Virus record (IMG/VR): IMGVR_UViG_3300045256_000805
Location: 1-29,863 of that record
Source of the DNA: a virus
Reading direction: 5' to 3' (one strand)
DNA: 29,863 nucleotides
The notes beneath the pieces are model-generated. The model was not told the DNA's origin. It made no database searches and saw only the letters and a program-made list of their open reading frames with translations. The position numbers were made by a program, and so were the translations under genes. Shown here piece by piece: positions 14,440-23,480 of this stretch; positions within the stretch are counted from its first letter, which is position 1, and each line of letters starts with the position of its first letter.

Positions 14440-15414
14440 ATGGCGATCGTCACGAATACCGCGCTGACGTTCTCGTCGATCGGAAATCGCGAGGACCTGT
14501 CGGACAAGATCTTCAACCTGAGCCCCACCGACACCCCGTTCCAGGCCGGCATCGGCAAGACCAAGGCCGAAGGCACATTCCACGAGTGGCAGACCGACGT
14601 GCTGGCGGCGGCCGCCAACAATGCCGTGATCCAGGGCGACGATACGTCGACCTCCTACACGTTCTCCGCCGTCGCGCCGACGGTGCGCCTGGGCAATCGC
14701 ACGCAGATCAGCCGCAAGGACGTGGTGGTCTCCGGCACCCAGGACGCGGTGAGCAAGGCCGGCCGCAAGAAGGAGATCGTCTATCAGCTCCTGAAGAAGG
14801 CCAAGGAGCTGGCCCGCGACATGGAGTACGTGCTGGTCCAGAACGGCGTGAAGGTGACCGGCAATTCCACCACCGCGCCGCAACTGGCCGGGCTCGAGTC
14901 CTGGTACGGCCAGACGACGTCCACCGTCAGCACCAACGTCAGCCGCGGCGCCGGTGGCGCCAATGCGAGCTCGAACCAGACCGTGGCGCCGACGGACGGA
15001 ACCCAACGGGCGCTGACCGAATCCCAGCTCAAGAGCGTGATTCAGGGCTGCTGGACCAACGGCGGCGACATCGACCTGATCATGGCCGGGCCGTTCAACA
15101 AGACGGTGATTTCCACCTTCACCGGCAACAACACCCGCACCCAGGACACCAGCGACAAGAAACTGGTGAGTGCGATCGACGTGTACGTGTCGGATTTCGG
15201 CACCCATCGCGTGGTGGCGAACCGGTTCCAGCGCGAGCGCTCGCTGCACGTGCTGATGACGGACATGTGGGCGGTGGCCTACTTGCGGCCGAAGCAGACC
15301 ATCGATCTGGCCAAGCTGGGCGACAACAGCAAGGCCATGATCATCGCCGAGTATTCCCTCGAGAGCCGCAACGACTCCGGCTCGGGCGTGGTGGCGGACC
15401 TGACCACGTCGTAA
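14440..15414 (+). CDS. Major capsid protein (SU10/DUF5309-like, HK97 fold)
   Basis: 324 residues from ATG 14440, preceded by GGAGAG. The N-terminus (MAIVTNTALTFSSIGNREDL) and the segments 'LSPTDTPFQAGIGKTKAEGT' and 'FHEWQTDVLAA' are the signature of the SU10-type major capsid family (DUF5309). Later segments 'ELARDMEYVLVQNG' and 'VYVSDFGTHRVVANRFQRER' fit the HK97-fold core. The size is typical. Hundreds of copies build the icosahedral head around the scaffold encoded just upstream. Confidence 0.87.
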   Translation: MAIVTNTALTFSSIGNREDLSDKIFNLSPTDTPFQAGIGKTKAEGTFHEWQTDVLAAAANNAVIQGDDTSTSYTFSAVAPTVRLGNRTQISRKDVVVSGTQDAVSKAGRKKEIVYQLLKKAKELARDMEYVLVQNGVKVTGNSTTAPQLAGLESWYGQTTSTVSTNVSRGAGGANASSNQTVAPTDGTQRALTESQLKSVIQGCWTNGGDIDLIMAGPFNKTVISTFTGNNTRTQDTSDKKLVSAIDVYVSDFGTHRVVANRFQRERSLHVLMTDMWAVAYLRPKQTIDLAKLGDNSKAMIIAEYSLESRNDSGSGVVADLTTS

Positions 15415-15483
15415 GCACGCGGAGAGGCGGAACGAACCCGGGGCGGCCCGACGCGGCCGCCCCTCCATTCCGGAGCACCGATC

Positions 15484-15963
15484 ATGGACTTGCGGCAATA
15501 CCCCGACGGCTCGCTGGGCGTCTGGTCAGGCACCGAGGGCCTCGACGTGATGCGCCTCGGCGGGCCGAAAACCCCGACCGTGGCGACGGGCTGCGCCTAT
15601 CGCGGCCAAACGGTGGCGAAGATCCCGCTCGGCACCGCCGCCGGCAACGGCGGCGTGGTGTCCTGGCAGCCGTCCAATGCGAACATCGATTACATCGTTG
15701 AGCAGGTCATCGTCGACATCACCGCCGCGCAGGCGGGGCAGACGGTGAGCATCGGCACCGCCGCCAACGGCAGCACCTCGAGCGCGAACCTGATCGACAC
15801 CCTGTCCACCGCGGCGACGGGCACTTTCGACAACGTGACCGACAAGGGCACCAACGGAAAGTCGCGCCAGCGCCTGACGGCGGGGCAGTTCATCACCGCC
15901 ACCGCGTCGGGGACGCCGGCGAGCCTGGCGGGCAACCTGTACGTCACGATCTGGGCGGTGTGA
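15484..15963 (+). CDS. Head-associated protein of unknown function (possible decoration/fibre)
   Basis: 159 residues from ATG 15484 with GGAG eight bases upstream. The sequence is beta-rich, Gly/Thr/Ala-rich, with 'VIVDITAAQAGQTVSIGTAA' and 'GQFITATASGTPASLAGNLY', typical of jelly-roll or Ig-like surface proteins, and it ends in VTIWAV. It follows the capsid gene, where decoration or head-completion proteins usually lie. Decoration is inferred from position and composition only. Confidence 0.6.
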   Translation: MDLRQYPDGSLGVWSGTEGLDVMRLGGPKTPTVATGCAYRGQTVAKIPLGTAAGNGGVVSWQPSNANIDYIVEQVIVDITAAQAGQTVSIGTAANGSTSSANLIDTLSTAATGTFDNVTDKGTNGKSRQRLTAGQFITATASGTPASLAGNLYVTIWAV

Positions 15964-15966
15964 GCC

Positions 15967-16281
15967 ATGGGAACCGCGATCAAGTTCGAAGCCTATCGCA
16001 TCCTGAACACCGGCACGACGATGGCGGTGACCACGACCTCCGCGCGCACCGCGTTGCCGCAGATCAGCGACGCGGTGGACGGCAACCCGCGCTTCGTCCG
16101 GCTGCTGCCGGAAGCGGCGTGCTACGTCAAGTTCGGCGACGGCAGCGTGACCGCAACCCTGAACGACATTCTGGTCCAGCCCAACATGGCGGAGGTGTAC
16201 AGCGTGCGCGGCTGCACCAACATCGCCGCCATCACCCGCAGCGGTACCGCCAACCTGAACGTCGTTCCGGTGGAAGTATGA
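15967..16281 (+). CDS. Small head/neck-region hypothetical protein
   Basis: 104 residues from ATG 15967, three bases after the previous stop. Beta-rich, with 'YVKFGDGSVTATLNDILVQP' and a final strand NVVPVEV. Its TGA overlaps the next ATG (ATGA at 16278). Such short beta proteins after the capsid gene often take part in head completion, but the family is not recognised. Confidence 0.6.
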   Translation: MGTAIKFEAYRILNTGTTMAVTTTSARTALPQISDAVDGNPRFVRLLPEAACYVKFGDGSVTATLNDILVQPNMAEVYSVRGCTNIAAITRSGTANLNVVPVEV

Positions 16282-16610
16282 GCCGGCGATTGCTGGTCGA
16301 CGCCGCGCCCGACGGCACGCGGGAGATTGCGCACTTCGACGCCGACGGCAACCTGACGGCGCTGCAGTGGACCGCCGACGTGGAGCCGGTGATCGAAGCC
16401 AACAAGCGCGCCCAGAACGACGGCAGCCGCGGCTGGGGCACCACGCGCGAGTGGCGCAAGGTCGCCTCGATCCCGGTCGCGGTGCTGATGGAATACTGCC
16501 AGAGCCGCGGCATTCCCCTGGAGCACGCCCTGGGCGGCCCCGGCCAGCGGGAGGCGATCGGCCGGATGTTGGCCGACAGCGACTATCGCTATCTGCGCAC
16601 GGACACCTAG
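16278..16610 (+). CDS. Small hypothetical structural-operon protein
   Basis: 110 residues from ATG 16278, ATGA-coupled to the preceding gene. The N-terminus reads as two short strands (LLVDAAPDGTREIAHFDADG), then a helical region including 'TTREWRKVASIPVAVLMEYC', and ends DSDYRYLRTDT. This pattern (REW..VA.IP..V...) is familiar from small phage proteins next to capsid genes, but no function is known to me. Confidence 0.65.
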   Translation: MSRRLLVDAAPDGTREIAHFDADGNLTALQWTADVEPVIEANKRAQNDGSRGWGTTREWRKVASIPVAVLMEYCQSRGIPLEHALGGPGQREAIGRMLADSDYRYLRTDT

Positions 16611-16613
16611 GCG

Positions 16614-17243
16614 ATGGCCCTCGGGACCTATTCCGACCTTCAGGCGGCGGTGGCGTCGTGGATGGACCGTACCGACCTGGGCGCCGCGATTCCCGACTTC
16701 ATTGCCCTATTCGAGACCGCCGCCAAGGCCGAACTGCCGCTGCGCACGCGCTACAATCTCGCCGCGACCACCCTGACCACGACGGCCGGGGTTGCCACCG
16801 TGGCGCTTCCGGCGGATTTCCTCGAGGCGCGCGCGCTGGTGAACCAGACCGACCCCAAGGACGTGCTCGACCCCTACACGCCGGCGGCGCTGTATACCCA
16901 GTTTCCGGACGGACAGGGCGGGCGGCCCCGGGGCTTCACCACCGTGGGCGGCACGCTGGAGCTGGCGCCCAAGCCGGACGCGGCCTATGGGCTCAAGCTC
17001 TACTACTACCAAAGGATAACGCCGCTTTCGAACGAAGCGCCGACCAACTGGCTGCTGGCGAACTTCCCGAACCTGTATCTGTTCGGCGCCCTGGTGGCCG
17101 CGGAAGCCTATCTCGGCACCGACCCGCGGCTGAAGCTGTGGGGCGACCTGTACGACGACCTGTTGCAAAAGCTGGCGGCCGCCAACGAGCGCGCGCAGTA
17201 CGGCGGGGCGGCGCTGGCGGTGAAAACCGACGCGGTGGCGTGA
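16614..17243 (+). CDS. Head-tail adaptor protein (SU10-adaptor-like)
   Basis: 209 residues from ATG 16614, three bases after the previous stop. The N-terminus (YSDLQAAVASWMDRTDL), 'FIALFETAAKAELPLRTRYN', 'LPADFLEARALV' and 'YYYQRITPLS' fit the adaptor family that docks under the portal ring in SU10-like and related podoviruses. The C-terminal helices are mixed charge. Its stop overlaps the next start as TGATG. Assigned from motif memory and gene order (capsid, small genes, adaptor). Confidence 0.72.
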   Translation: MALGTYSDLQAAVASWMDRTDLGAAIPDFIALFETAAKAELPLRTRYNLAATTLTTTAGVATVALPADFLEARALVNQTDPKDVLDPYTPAALYTQFPDGQGGRPRGFTTVGGTLELAPKPDAAYGLKLYYYQRITPLSNEAPTNWLLANFPNLYLFGALVAAEAYLGTDPRLKLWGDLYDDLLQKLAAANERAQYGGAALAVKTDAVA

Positions 17244-17506
17244 TGCCGCCGGCCGGAGCAGCGCCGCGCGCGCCCGAAGACGCGCCGCCCTGGGCCTCGC
17301 GGATGGTCCATGACCTCGTTTCATGGACCGAGTGGACGCTGCGCGGACCGTTCCGCCTGACGCGCTATGCCAAGGCGAGCCTGCCGGCGCTGGCGGCCCA
17401 GGACGCCGGCGCGACGGCCTGGTGCACCGACGACGCGACATTTCCGCGCCAGGTGTGGTGGACCGGCACCGGCTGGGTGCGATCCGACAATTCGACGGTG
17501 GCGTGA
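17243..17506 (+). CDS. Small hypothetical tail/neck protein
   Basis: 87 residues from ATG 17243, TGATG-coupled on both sides. Pro/Ala-rich N-terminus, a middle 'DLVSWTEWTLRGPFRLTRYA', and a C-terminus with 'ATAWCTDDATFPRQVWWTGT', which looks like the short Trp-rich sugar-binding or fibre-attachment segment seen in tail accessory proteins. Function not known. Confidence 0.6.
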   Translation: MPPAGAAPRAPEDAPPWASRMVHDLVSWTEWTLRGPFRLTRYAKASLPALAAQDAGATAWCTDDATFPRQVWWTGTGWVRSDNSTVA

Positions 17507-18495
17507 TGGCAGACACGGCGACGAGCCGCAAGCGGCTGCGCAAGCAGTCACTGGGCTCCAACACCAACACCTGGGGCGACACCAAGCTCAACGAGGTGCT
17601 GGACGTCATCGACCAGTGCATGGACGGGTATGTCGCCGTTGCCTTGACCGGGAGTCTCGATCTCTCGGCCGCGACGACCAACTACACCGCCGCCGACAAC
17701 ACCAAGTACCGGGCCATCGCCTTCACCGGGACGCTGGGGGCGCCGGCAACCGTGACCTTCCCGTCCGTGCAATGCTGGTACCTGATCTTCAACACCACCA
17801 ATCAGACGGTGACCGTCCTGTGCTCCGGCGGCACGGGCGTCGCGGTGCCGCCCGGCACCAATGCGCTGGTGTATGGCGACGGCGCCGACCTGCGCAATGC
17901 CGCGCCGCAGCTGTTCGGCGGCCCGTTGACCGTGAACGGACAGATCCGCGGCGTTGCGGCAGGCGCGGCCTCGACGGACGCGGTCAACGTGGCACAGATG
18001 GCGGCGGCGATCGCGACGGCGGCGCTGCCGGCCACAGCGGGCACAATCCTGAACAGCGTCAGCGACACGATGGCGAGCTATGCCGCGCAGAAGCTGCCGG
18101 CCTATGGATTCCTCAAGCGCCGTACCCTCGCCGCCGGCGGCAACGAACAGCAGCAGATCAAGCCCCAGCGCGACGCCACCGTAACGGCGAACACGACCGT
18201 GATCATCGGTGCGATCACGCCGGTGGACTCCAGCGGCGGTGCGATCGCGGCGCTCAATCTGCCGGCGGCGGGCACCGGCGACACCGCGCTCCAGGACGGC
18301 GACTTCGTGTGGCTGATCGACGTCGGCGGCGCCGTCGAGAGCAACACCGTGACGGTGGTCGGCAACGCCGGCACCATCAATTTCATGGGCCAGGGCGCGG
18401 CTGCGAGCCTGACATGGAACGGCCCGAAATACTCCATGCTGAAGTTCGGCTGGAACGCCGGCCTCGGTCAGTGGATCGGCAACGGCTACGACTGA
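17506..18495 (+). CDS. Tail appendage/fibre-like protein
   Basis: 329 residues from ATG 17506. The N-terminus is SRKRLRKQSLGSNTNTWGDT followed by KLNEVLDVIDQCMDGY, the usual anchor region of phage tail fibre proteins ('LG.N.NTWG..LN.....ID'). The remainder is beta-rich and Thr/Ala/Gly-rich, with the fibre-type motif 'IRGVAAGAASTDAVNVAQM' at about 150-168. It ends in a compact beta domain (LKFGWNAGLGQWIGNGYD). It probably attaches receptor-binding parts to the tail. Confidence 0.72.
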   Translation: MADTATSRKRLRKQSLGSNTNTWGDTKLNEVLDVIDQCMDGYVAVALTGSLDLSAATTNYTAADNTKYRAIAFTGTLGAPATVTFPSVQCWYLIFNTTNQTVTVLCSGGTGVAVPPGTNALVYGDGADLRNAAPQLFGGPLTVNGQIRGVAAGAASTDAVNVAQMAAAIATAALPATAGTILNSVSDTMASYAAQKLPAYGFLKRRTLAAGGNEQQQIKPQRDATVTANTTVIIGAITPVDSSGGAIAALNLPAAGTGDTALQDGDFVWLIDVGGAVESNTVTVVGNAGTINFMGQGAAASLTWNGPKYSMLKFGWNAGLGQWIGNGYD

Positions 18496-18504
18496 GGAGC
18501 GACC

Positions 18505-20187
18505 ATGGTCGACACCATCAGCATGCTCGCCAAGGGCGGCGCCGGCCCCGGCTATCCGAAGGGCAACGAGGTCTTCATCGACCTGTCCGCGCAGGGCGGC
18601 ACGCCCTATGCGATGACCGCCGCCCACATCGGCCGCACGCTGGTGCTCCACTCCGGCGCGGACGGCCAGGCGTTCAAGTTCCTCGCCGCGAACAACGCAT
18701 CCCTCGCACCCGGCAAAGGCGTCGGCATCGTGGTGGCGAAGAAGTCGCGGCCGATCAAGATTCTCAACGGCGGCACGGCCGGCACGGACCCGATCCTCGA
18801 AGCGTTCCTGATGCCGGGGGCCGCCGTCACCTTCATCCTTACCAGCGCGTCCGCGCCGTCCGCGGCGGCCGGTACATGGACGGCCTACGGCAGCGGCATG
18901 TTCGCCGGCCCGGTGCCGGTGACGCTGCCTTCGGTGGAGGATCCGGGGATCGATTTCGGGAGCGTTGTCAACTACAGCGCGACCTGCACAGGCAGTGCGA
19001 ATGGAAACAATGCCCTCCCGGGCCAGCACTTGGCGCGGGTCAATAGTACTACCTACGCCTGGGGCGCTCCACCGAATGCAGGCACCTCCATCGTCGGCTA
19101 CGGCCTGATCTATAACCATGCGACAGATGCTTGGACTTGGAGCACCGGTACCACGATCTTCTCCAGCGCCAATAGCTGGTACGGGCCGATGGTGGCCGGC
19201 ATCAACGGCAATGCGGTCTACTCAGCCTTCGAGACCACAACGGACAAGTTGAGTATGAAGGCTTGCACCTTCAGCGGGGCGACGCAAACCTTCGGCTCGG
19301 CGATCCAGAGCGGCGGATGGGGTTGCAACCCAACGGGGTCCGGGCAAGCCCAGTGGGGGAAGATGTCGATCATCCCCGACAACGTGGCGGGCGGCTTCTT
19401 TCAAGTCTATCCGCGCTATGACGACAACAACAGCCACTTCGGCGTCAACCATTTCACGCTATCGGGCGGCACGACTCTTGCGCAAGACGGTGGATACACG
19501 ACGACGATGGCTGCGGGCGATGTATTCGTTTATGGAGCGAGCTTGCAGAACAACAAGCTCGTGACGGGAGAAACTTCCGATGGCACCAACGGTGTCGGCA
19601 TTTATACTTACAACGCGGGGGCGATCACGGTCTCGAACGTGAAGGGGCGCGGAAACACGGCCACAGGGGGCGTGTTCTGCGTCGATACGGCGAATCGCGT
19701 ATTCATCGCGTCTGCGGGGATGGCGGCTACCGGAAACCGCTTCGTGCTCAACGCCAGCTACACAGATATGAAGGAAAACGATGTCATCTGCGAACCGTCG
19801 CCCGGCGACTACAACCAGCCGCCGACGGGCTTCACATGGTGGCTTTCTGAGGATGAGGGACTGAACCTTGCCTATGGCTCTGGTTCTTGGCGTGGCTTCA
19901 CCCTCTTCAATGTACATCTCACTGCTCGCATTAGGAAGGGATCACCGGCCGCCAGCGGATACAATGCGCCGATAACGACCACCATCGTCCCGGCGCAGCT
20001 GGCATATGGCGGGATGGCCTCGATCACAATGCTGAATGGGTACGTGTTCGGCGTGGACATCAATTGGAGTATCCGTCGGATGGCGATGGTCTACGGCTCA
20101 TCGGACCAGTCTCTCGCTGTCAACCGCCGCGTCCGCGCGGCGATGTTTGAACTCCCGCGTAACTACGACCATTGCTTGATCATATAG
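18505..20187 (+). CDS. Tail fibre/tip protein with composition-shifted C-terminal half
   Basis: 560 residues from ATG 18505 with GGAG upstream. About 150 N-terminal residues have the same GC-rich codon bias as the structural genes and are beta-rich (GNEVFIDLSAQGGTPYAMTA). From about 19010 on (residue 168) codon use is visibly less GC-rich, and the protein becomes a Ser/Thr/Asn/Gly-rich series of beta segments (WSTGTTIFSSANSWYGPMVA, FFQVYPRYDDNNSHFGVNHF), suggestive of a beta-propeller or other receptor-binding fold. This is the usual pattern of a swapped host-range domain. Enzymatic activity cannot be seen. Confidence 0.7.
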   Translation: MVDTISMLAKGGAGPGYPKGNEVFIDLSAQGGTPYAMTAAHIGRTLVLHSGADGQAFKFLAANNASLAPGKGVGIVVAKKSRPIKILNGGTAGTDPILEAFLMPGAAVTFILTSASAPSAAAGTWTAYGSGMFAGPVPVTLPSVEDPGIDFGSVVNYSATCTGSANGNNALPGQHLARVNSTTYAWGAPPNAGTSIVGYGLIYNHATDAWTWSTGTTIFSSANSWYGPMVAGINGNAVYSAFETTTDKLSMKACTFSGATQTFGSAIQSGGWGCNPTGSGQAQWGKMSIIPDNVAGGFFQVYPRYDDNNSHFGVNHFTLSGGTTLAQDGGYTTTMAAGDVFVYGASLQNNKLVTGETSDGTNGVGIYTYNAGAITVSNVKGRGNTATGGVFCVDTANRVFIASAGMAATGNRFVLNASYTDMKENDVICEPSPGDYNQPPTGFTWWLSEDEGLNLAYGSGSWRGFTLFNVHLTARIRKGSPAASGYNAPITTTIVPAQLAYGGMASITMLNGYVFGVDINWSIRRMAMVYGSSDQSLAVNRRVRAAMFELPRNYDHCLII

Positions 20188-20416
20188 GTGGCCCATCGGC
20201 GACCCCTTTCGTTCCATATTCGGCGAGCGCCTACTGGATTGCGGCGCCGCTGAATCCAATGGGCCGGGACCGACTCTGTAGCCGATTGACGTCGCTGCCG
20301 CGAGCCTTCCGACTCATGCGATCGCCGATCGAATCTGCTGCCAAATAGAATCTAGTTAGGCGATGCAAGCGGAACCCAACCCATCATCGCAGGCTCTTCG
20401 GGGGCGGACCAGCCAC

Positions 20417-21658
20417 TTACCGAGGCGGCAGATAGTCGGTGAGATTTCGACGTACAAACTGCTCTAGCCTAACAGTAGCATATTCTCCCGGCGAGAAATC
20501 GAGGTACTGCTGCAACAGCCCGATACGTGCGGGCATGTCGAAATCAAGGTCGACCGTGCCGTCCACCGCCGCCTCGATCTCGGCCTCGAAGTGTTCGCGA
20601 TCGAACAGGAAGCAGATGTGTTTGCGGTGCTCCGGGTCTTCCCGCCAGAAGGTCTGGTCGTCGCGCGGCCGGCGCGCGTCGCCCCATTGGGGCACCAGGA
20701 TTCGCACCGGCGCGAGGAGCGATTCCAGCAAGGCCAGGGAATTGTATCCGATCACGACCCGCGCCCGCGGCGCCACGAGCGAAACGGGCTCGATCGACAG
20801 ATCCAAGAATCGCTCAGCTCCGGGAGGAAGCAATTTCCGGACGTCTTCACGGTCGGCGATATGTTTGCATTTCACAATGAAGCGGACACCAGAGGCTAGA
20901 TGCCGCTCGGCGCAGGATGCAAATATCAGGAGCATCTCACGGAAGCTTTCTCCCCCGAGGTAACCTTGATCGGCGTAGGATAGAAACACGATGCCATCGC
21001 GTGCCGCGTCCGCGACGGGATTTTGCAATCGGTCGACCCACGGGTCGAGCCGCGGAAAGCCGGTGATGAAGACCTTCTCGGATGGAAAGACTCGATTCTC
21101 GATAAGTTCTTCGCTTGCAGACCGTCCACCAACCGCGATGCCCTTGACGTCAGGTCTGAGGGTGTAAGTCTTGTAATAGTTCTTGTTCGATTCCCAGTGC
21201 CGCGGAAGGATTCCAACCTCTCTGTAAAGGACGAGGAAGGGAATACCGGACTTGGCGCAGGCGCGGCGCAGCCCTTCTTCGAAGCCGTAGTCGAACGCGG
21301 CCGAAATGATCGCCGCCAAGCGCACATGCCGTCTTAGCTTCTCGAGGAGAAGTGCTGCAAATTCCTCGGCCTTGGCCCAGCGATGTTCGAAGAGCGGTCC
21401 AACGCAGGCCCCATAGCTTGCCTGTCCCGCCATTTCCTTGGTCATCCACCTCGTCTGGGGCCGATACCACACAACAGCCGGGAGCTTGAGCCAGTTGAAC
21501 TCCCTGGCGCGGATTCGAAGCTCGTTCACGTCGTGATCGAATTGATCTCGCGACAGGCAGACGACCGAAGGCAGCGCCGGATCTCGAATCTGCTTCTTCA
21601 AGACCTCGGCGATGAGTGACGGCCAATCGGTGTTCGGGTCGTCGTAAGACTCTTCCAT
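20417..21658 (-). CDS. Probable GT-B-fold glycosyl/glycerophosphate transferase (surface polysaccharide)
   Basis: 413 residues, leftward, inserted between rightward tail genes. No signal peptide. The C-terminal half carries 'VFITGFPRLDPWVD', 'RFIVKCKHIADREDVRKLLP' and 'VVIGYNSLALLESLLAPVRI', the order and spacing seen in GT-B capsule/teichoic-type transferases and 'surface carbohydrate biosynthesis' proteins, where the last motif lines the donor nucleotide-sugar site. The lower GC content and opposite strand mark it as cargo. It probably changes the lipopolysaccharide or capsule of the lysogen; substrate unknown. Confidence 0.65.
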   Translation of the reverse strand: MEESYDDPNTDWPSLIAEVLKKQIRDPALPSVVCLSRDQFDHDVNELRIRAREFNWLKLPAVVWYRPQTRWMTKEMAGQASYGACVGPLFEHRWAKAEEFAALLLEKLRRHVRLAAIISAAFDYGFEEGLRRACAKSGIPFLVLYREVGILPRHWESNKNYYKTYTLRPDVKGIAVGGRSASEELIENRVFPSEKVFITGFPRLDPWVDRLQNPVADAARDGIVFLSYADQGYLGGESFREMLLIFASCAERHLASGVRFIVKCKHIADREDVRKLLPPGAERFLDLSIEPVSLVAPRARVVIGYNSLALLESLLAPVRILVPQWGDARRPRDDQTFWREDPEHRKHICFLFDREHFEAEIEAAVDGTVDLDFDMPARIGLLQQYLDFSPGEYATVRLEQFVRRNLTDYLPPR

Positions 21659-22220
21659 GCTCGAGTTCTGACTATGCTGGGATGCGGGCTCAAGGGTCAG
21701 ACGCGTAGCTCAGAACGCACTGACAGATTGAGGGCGGCATGCGATGTTCGGTGCCCCGAACGCTTCGAGCCGATTACTGCAATCATGGCATGCGGGAGAT
21801 CACGGGAGACCATGAGAACGGGCAGGTGCGCCCTGCCGCAAAGTGCAAACTTGACCGGCTACCTTCGCCGGGGCTCAGACGCCGAAAGGAAGGATGGGTA
21901 AAACGGCTGGTCACGCAAGGAGGCATCGAATGGTTATTGATGCGCTGTTTGTGCCATGGGCCCCGGCTCGGTACCGTCAGATCCTCTGGCGCCGCAGCTT
22001 GAGTAGATCGCCAAAAAACCAAGTGACTGGGTCCTAATGTCCAAAGAGCCCCTCCTGCCCCAGTCTCCACAGGGACAATAGCCAGCTGGAGACCAAGATA
22101 AGCCGATAAGATCAGGTTCGTGCGCGGACTTCCAGAGGCGATTTAGGGCTGAGAGAAAGCTTCGAAACCAGCTTGTTGGGCCTCCGCCGCGGCGCGCATC
22201 GGCCACGCGTCGCGTAGCCA
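21659..22220. other. Gene-free stretch between the two glycosyltransferase genes
   Basis: 562 bp. The left 350 bp must include the leftward gene's promoter, but I see no gene or clear motif there. The right part (22017-22197) is a decayed duplicate of the start of the tail gene at 23481. Short open frames in this stretch have no ribosome sites or coding bias. Confidence 0.6.
22017..22197 (+). pseudogene. Decayed duplicate of the 5' end of the 23481 tail gene
   Basis: The stretch aligns with 23461-23654: a similar 20-bp leader, ATG at 22037 matching ATG 23481, and then the first about 55 codons with one deletion of roughly a dozen bases near 22095. Over 22103-22197 about five in six positions match, including an identical GTGCGCGGACTTCCAGAG. 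The frame is broken: codons for IYGW read ATT TAG GGC TGA. The rest of the gene is absent. It marks the old border of the inserted GT61 gene. Confidence 0.8.
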
Positions 22221-23465
22221 TCAAGGAATCCGATCGCCCAAGCGTGCGCAGTCGACTCTAATGTTGGTGTCCTTCTGATGACGTCGCAGACCAGGATCAC
22301 TTGCAGTTTCGCACAGGAAGTCCTGGTGGCGCATGCCAAGGATCGCGGCAGTGGGAGCCAAGCACGGGTCCTGTCCCGGATCGTGCGTCAGGACGATGAC
22401 ATTGGCGCCGGCGGGAGCCAGATACAGGGCAAGCATATTGGAGCCAAAGACTCCGAGCAGAGTCTCGCAATCGCCGAATAGGCTTTGCTGTTCGGCGAGT
22501 GACAGGTCGGCGGGATCGACGGAAATGAAGTTCTCGCTCTCCAAGAAGCTTTCAAACTCAAGCCTGTTCTCGATGAGGCGGGTACCGACACTTATTCGAT
22601 TCAAGAACACGCGCTTTCTCGGGGTCGGCGCCGCCGCGTGACGAGAAATTGCGCCCCTGACGAACCTCACATGCTCCGGGTTGGGGGGCAACGATCTTCC
22701 GGGTCGATAGACGTGCAACTTCCCGAAGGTGATTTTCGTTCCGGAGTCGCAAGGCAGAATGAGGCGGTCAGGAACGCCACATGCGCTGAGAGTCTCCAAC
22801 TGCCTTTCTGCCAGGCCGGAGGGTACGACCAGTGGAACATCCGGCGCAAAGCGGCGCGCGAGCGTTCGGGGAAGGAAGTCGATAAACCAATGTCCGACAT
22901 TCACGCTCGTCGGGGCCGAAATGAAAATGGCCTCCGGGATGTCGACCGTCTGCGGAGGCTCGTAGTAGGCGACGCCACCGTGGGCGCAGAAGTGCGGACG
23001 CGCAGCGAGCTTTGCAGTGACGTCCATATAGCCGCTGTCACCGAGGACCGTGCCGTCTTCAGCAATGACAAAATCCCACCCCGGGCACCACCGGGCGCCC
23101 TCGAGAAGCACATAGGTCGAGGGTTCGGTACGGTACGCGAAGGCCCTCGAATAAGGCGTCGAGGCACGGAGATCGACATCTCGAGCCGGAAACAGAACGT
23201 GCAACTCTGTCCCCTTAGCGCGGCACCACTCCTCCATTGTCGCGGTCGGCGCAGCCGTGAGCGGCAATTGCAGGTTGCTCTCCGGCCAGCCGCGCCGGAC
23301 CAGCGGCTCGATCAACCGCTGATCCCCGCATGCCGCCGCCGCGACGATTACGGCTTCCGCAGCATTTCGCTTCGCCGACGGGCTTGAAAAGAGTGCATCG
23401 CGGAGTTGAGCGTAGGATGCGCCGACTTCGCGCTTCCACTCCACAGGACTAGGACGTTGCACCAC
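22221..23465 (-). CDS. GT61-family (DUF563) glycosyltransferase
   Basis: About 414 residues; stop at 22221-22223, start uncertain (GTG at 23463, 23460 or 23442, all without a clear ribosome site). The frame is open far upstream, but antisense to the tail gene. Motifs of DUF563/GT61: 'NVGHWFIDFLPRTLARRF', 'RKRVFLNRISVGTRLIENRL', then 'ADLSLAEQQSLFGDCETLLG' and 'VFGSNMLALYLAPAGANVIV'. These enzymes add xylose or other sugars to glycans; phage copies are expected to modify lipopolysaccharide. It lies between the decayed and the intact tail gene start, so it arrived as cargo. Its 5' end may have been trimmed by insertion. Confidence 0.7.
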   Translation of the reverse strand: MVQRPSPVEWKREVGASYAQLRDALFSSPSAKRNAAEAVIVAAAACGDQRLIEPLVRRGWPESNLQLPLTAAPTATMEEWCRAKGTELHVLFPARDVDLRASTPYSRAFAYRTEPSTYVLLEGARWCPGWDFVIAEDGTVLGDSGYMDVTAKLAARPHFCAHGGVAYYEPPQTVDIPEAIFISAPTSVNVGHWFIDFLPRTLARRFAPDVPLVVPSGLAERQLETLSACGVPDRLILPCDSGTKITFGKLHVYRPGRSLPPNPEHVRFVRGAISRHAAAPTPRKRVFLNRISVGTRLIENRLEFESFLESENFISVDPADLSLAEQQSLFGDCETLLGVFGSNMLALYLAPAGANVIVLTHDPGQDPCLAPTAAILGMRHQDFLCETASDPGLRRHQKDTNIRVDCARLGDRIP

Positions 23466-23480
23466 CTGACCTACGGTCCC

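Noticed and set aside
17506-20187. Diversity-generating retroelement, as in BPP-1-like phages with similar structural genes
   Set aside because: No reverse transcriptase frame, template/variable repeat pair or adenine-biased variation was found in the window.
20188-20416. Attachment site or small gene in the gap after the tail fibre
   Set aside because: No direct repeat with the window ends, no tRNA-like sequence and no biased frame was seen.
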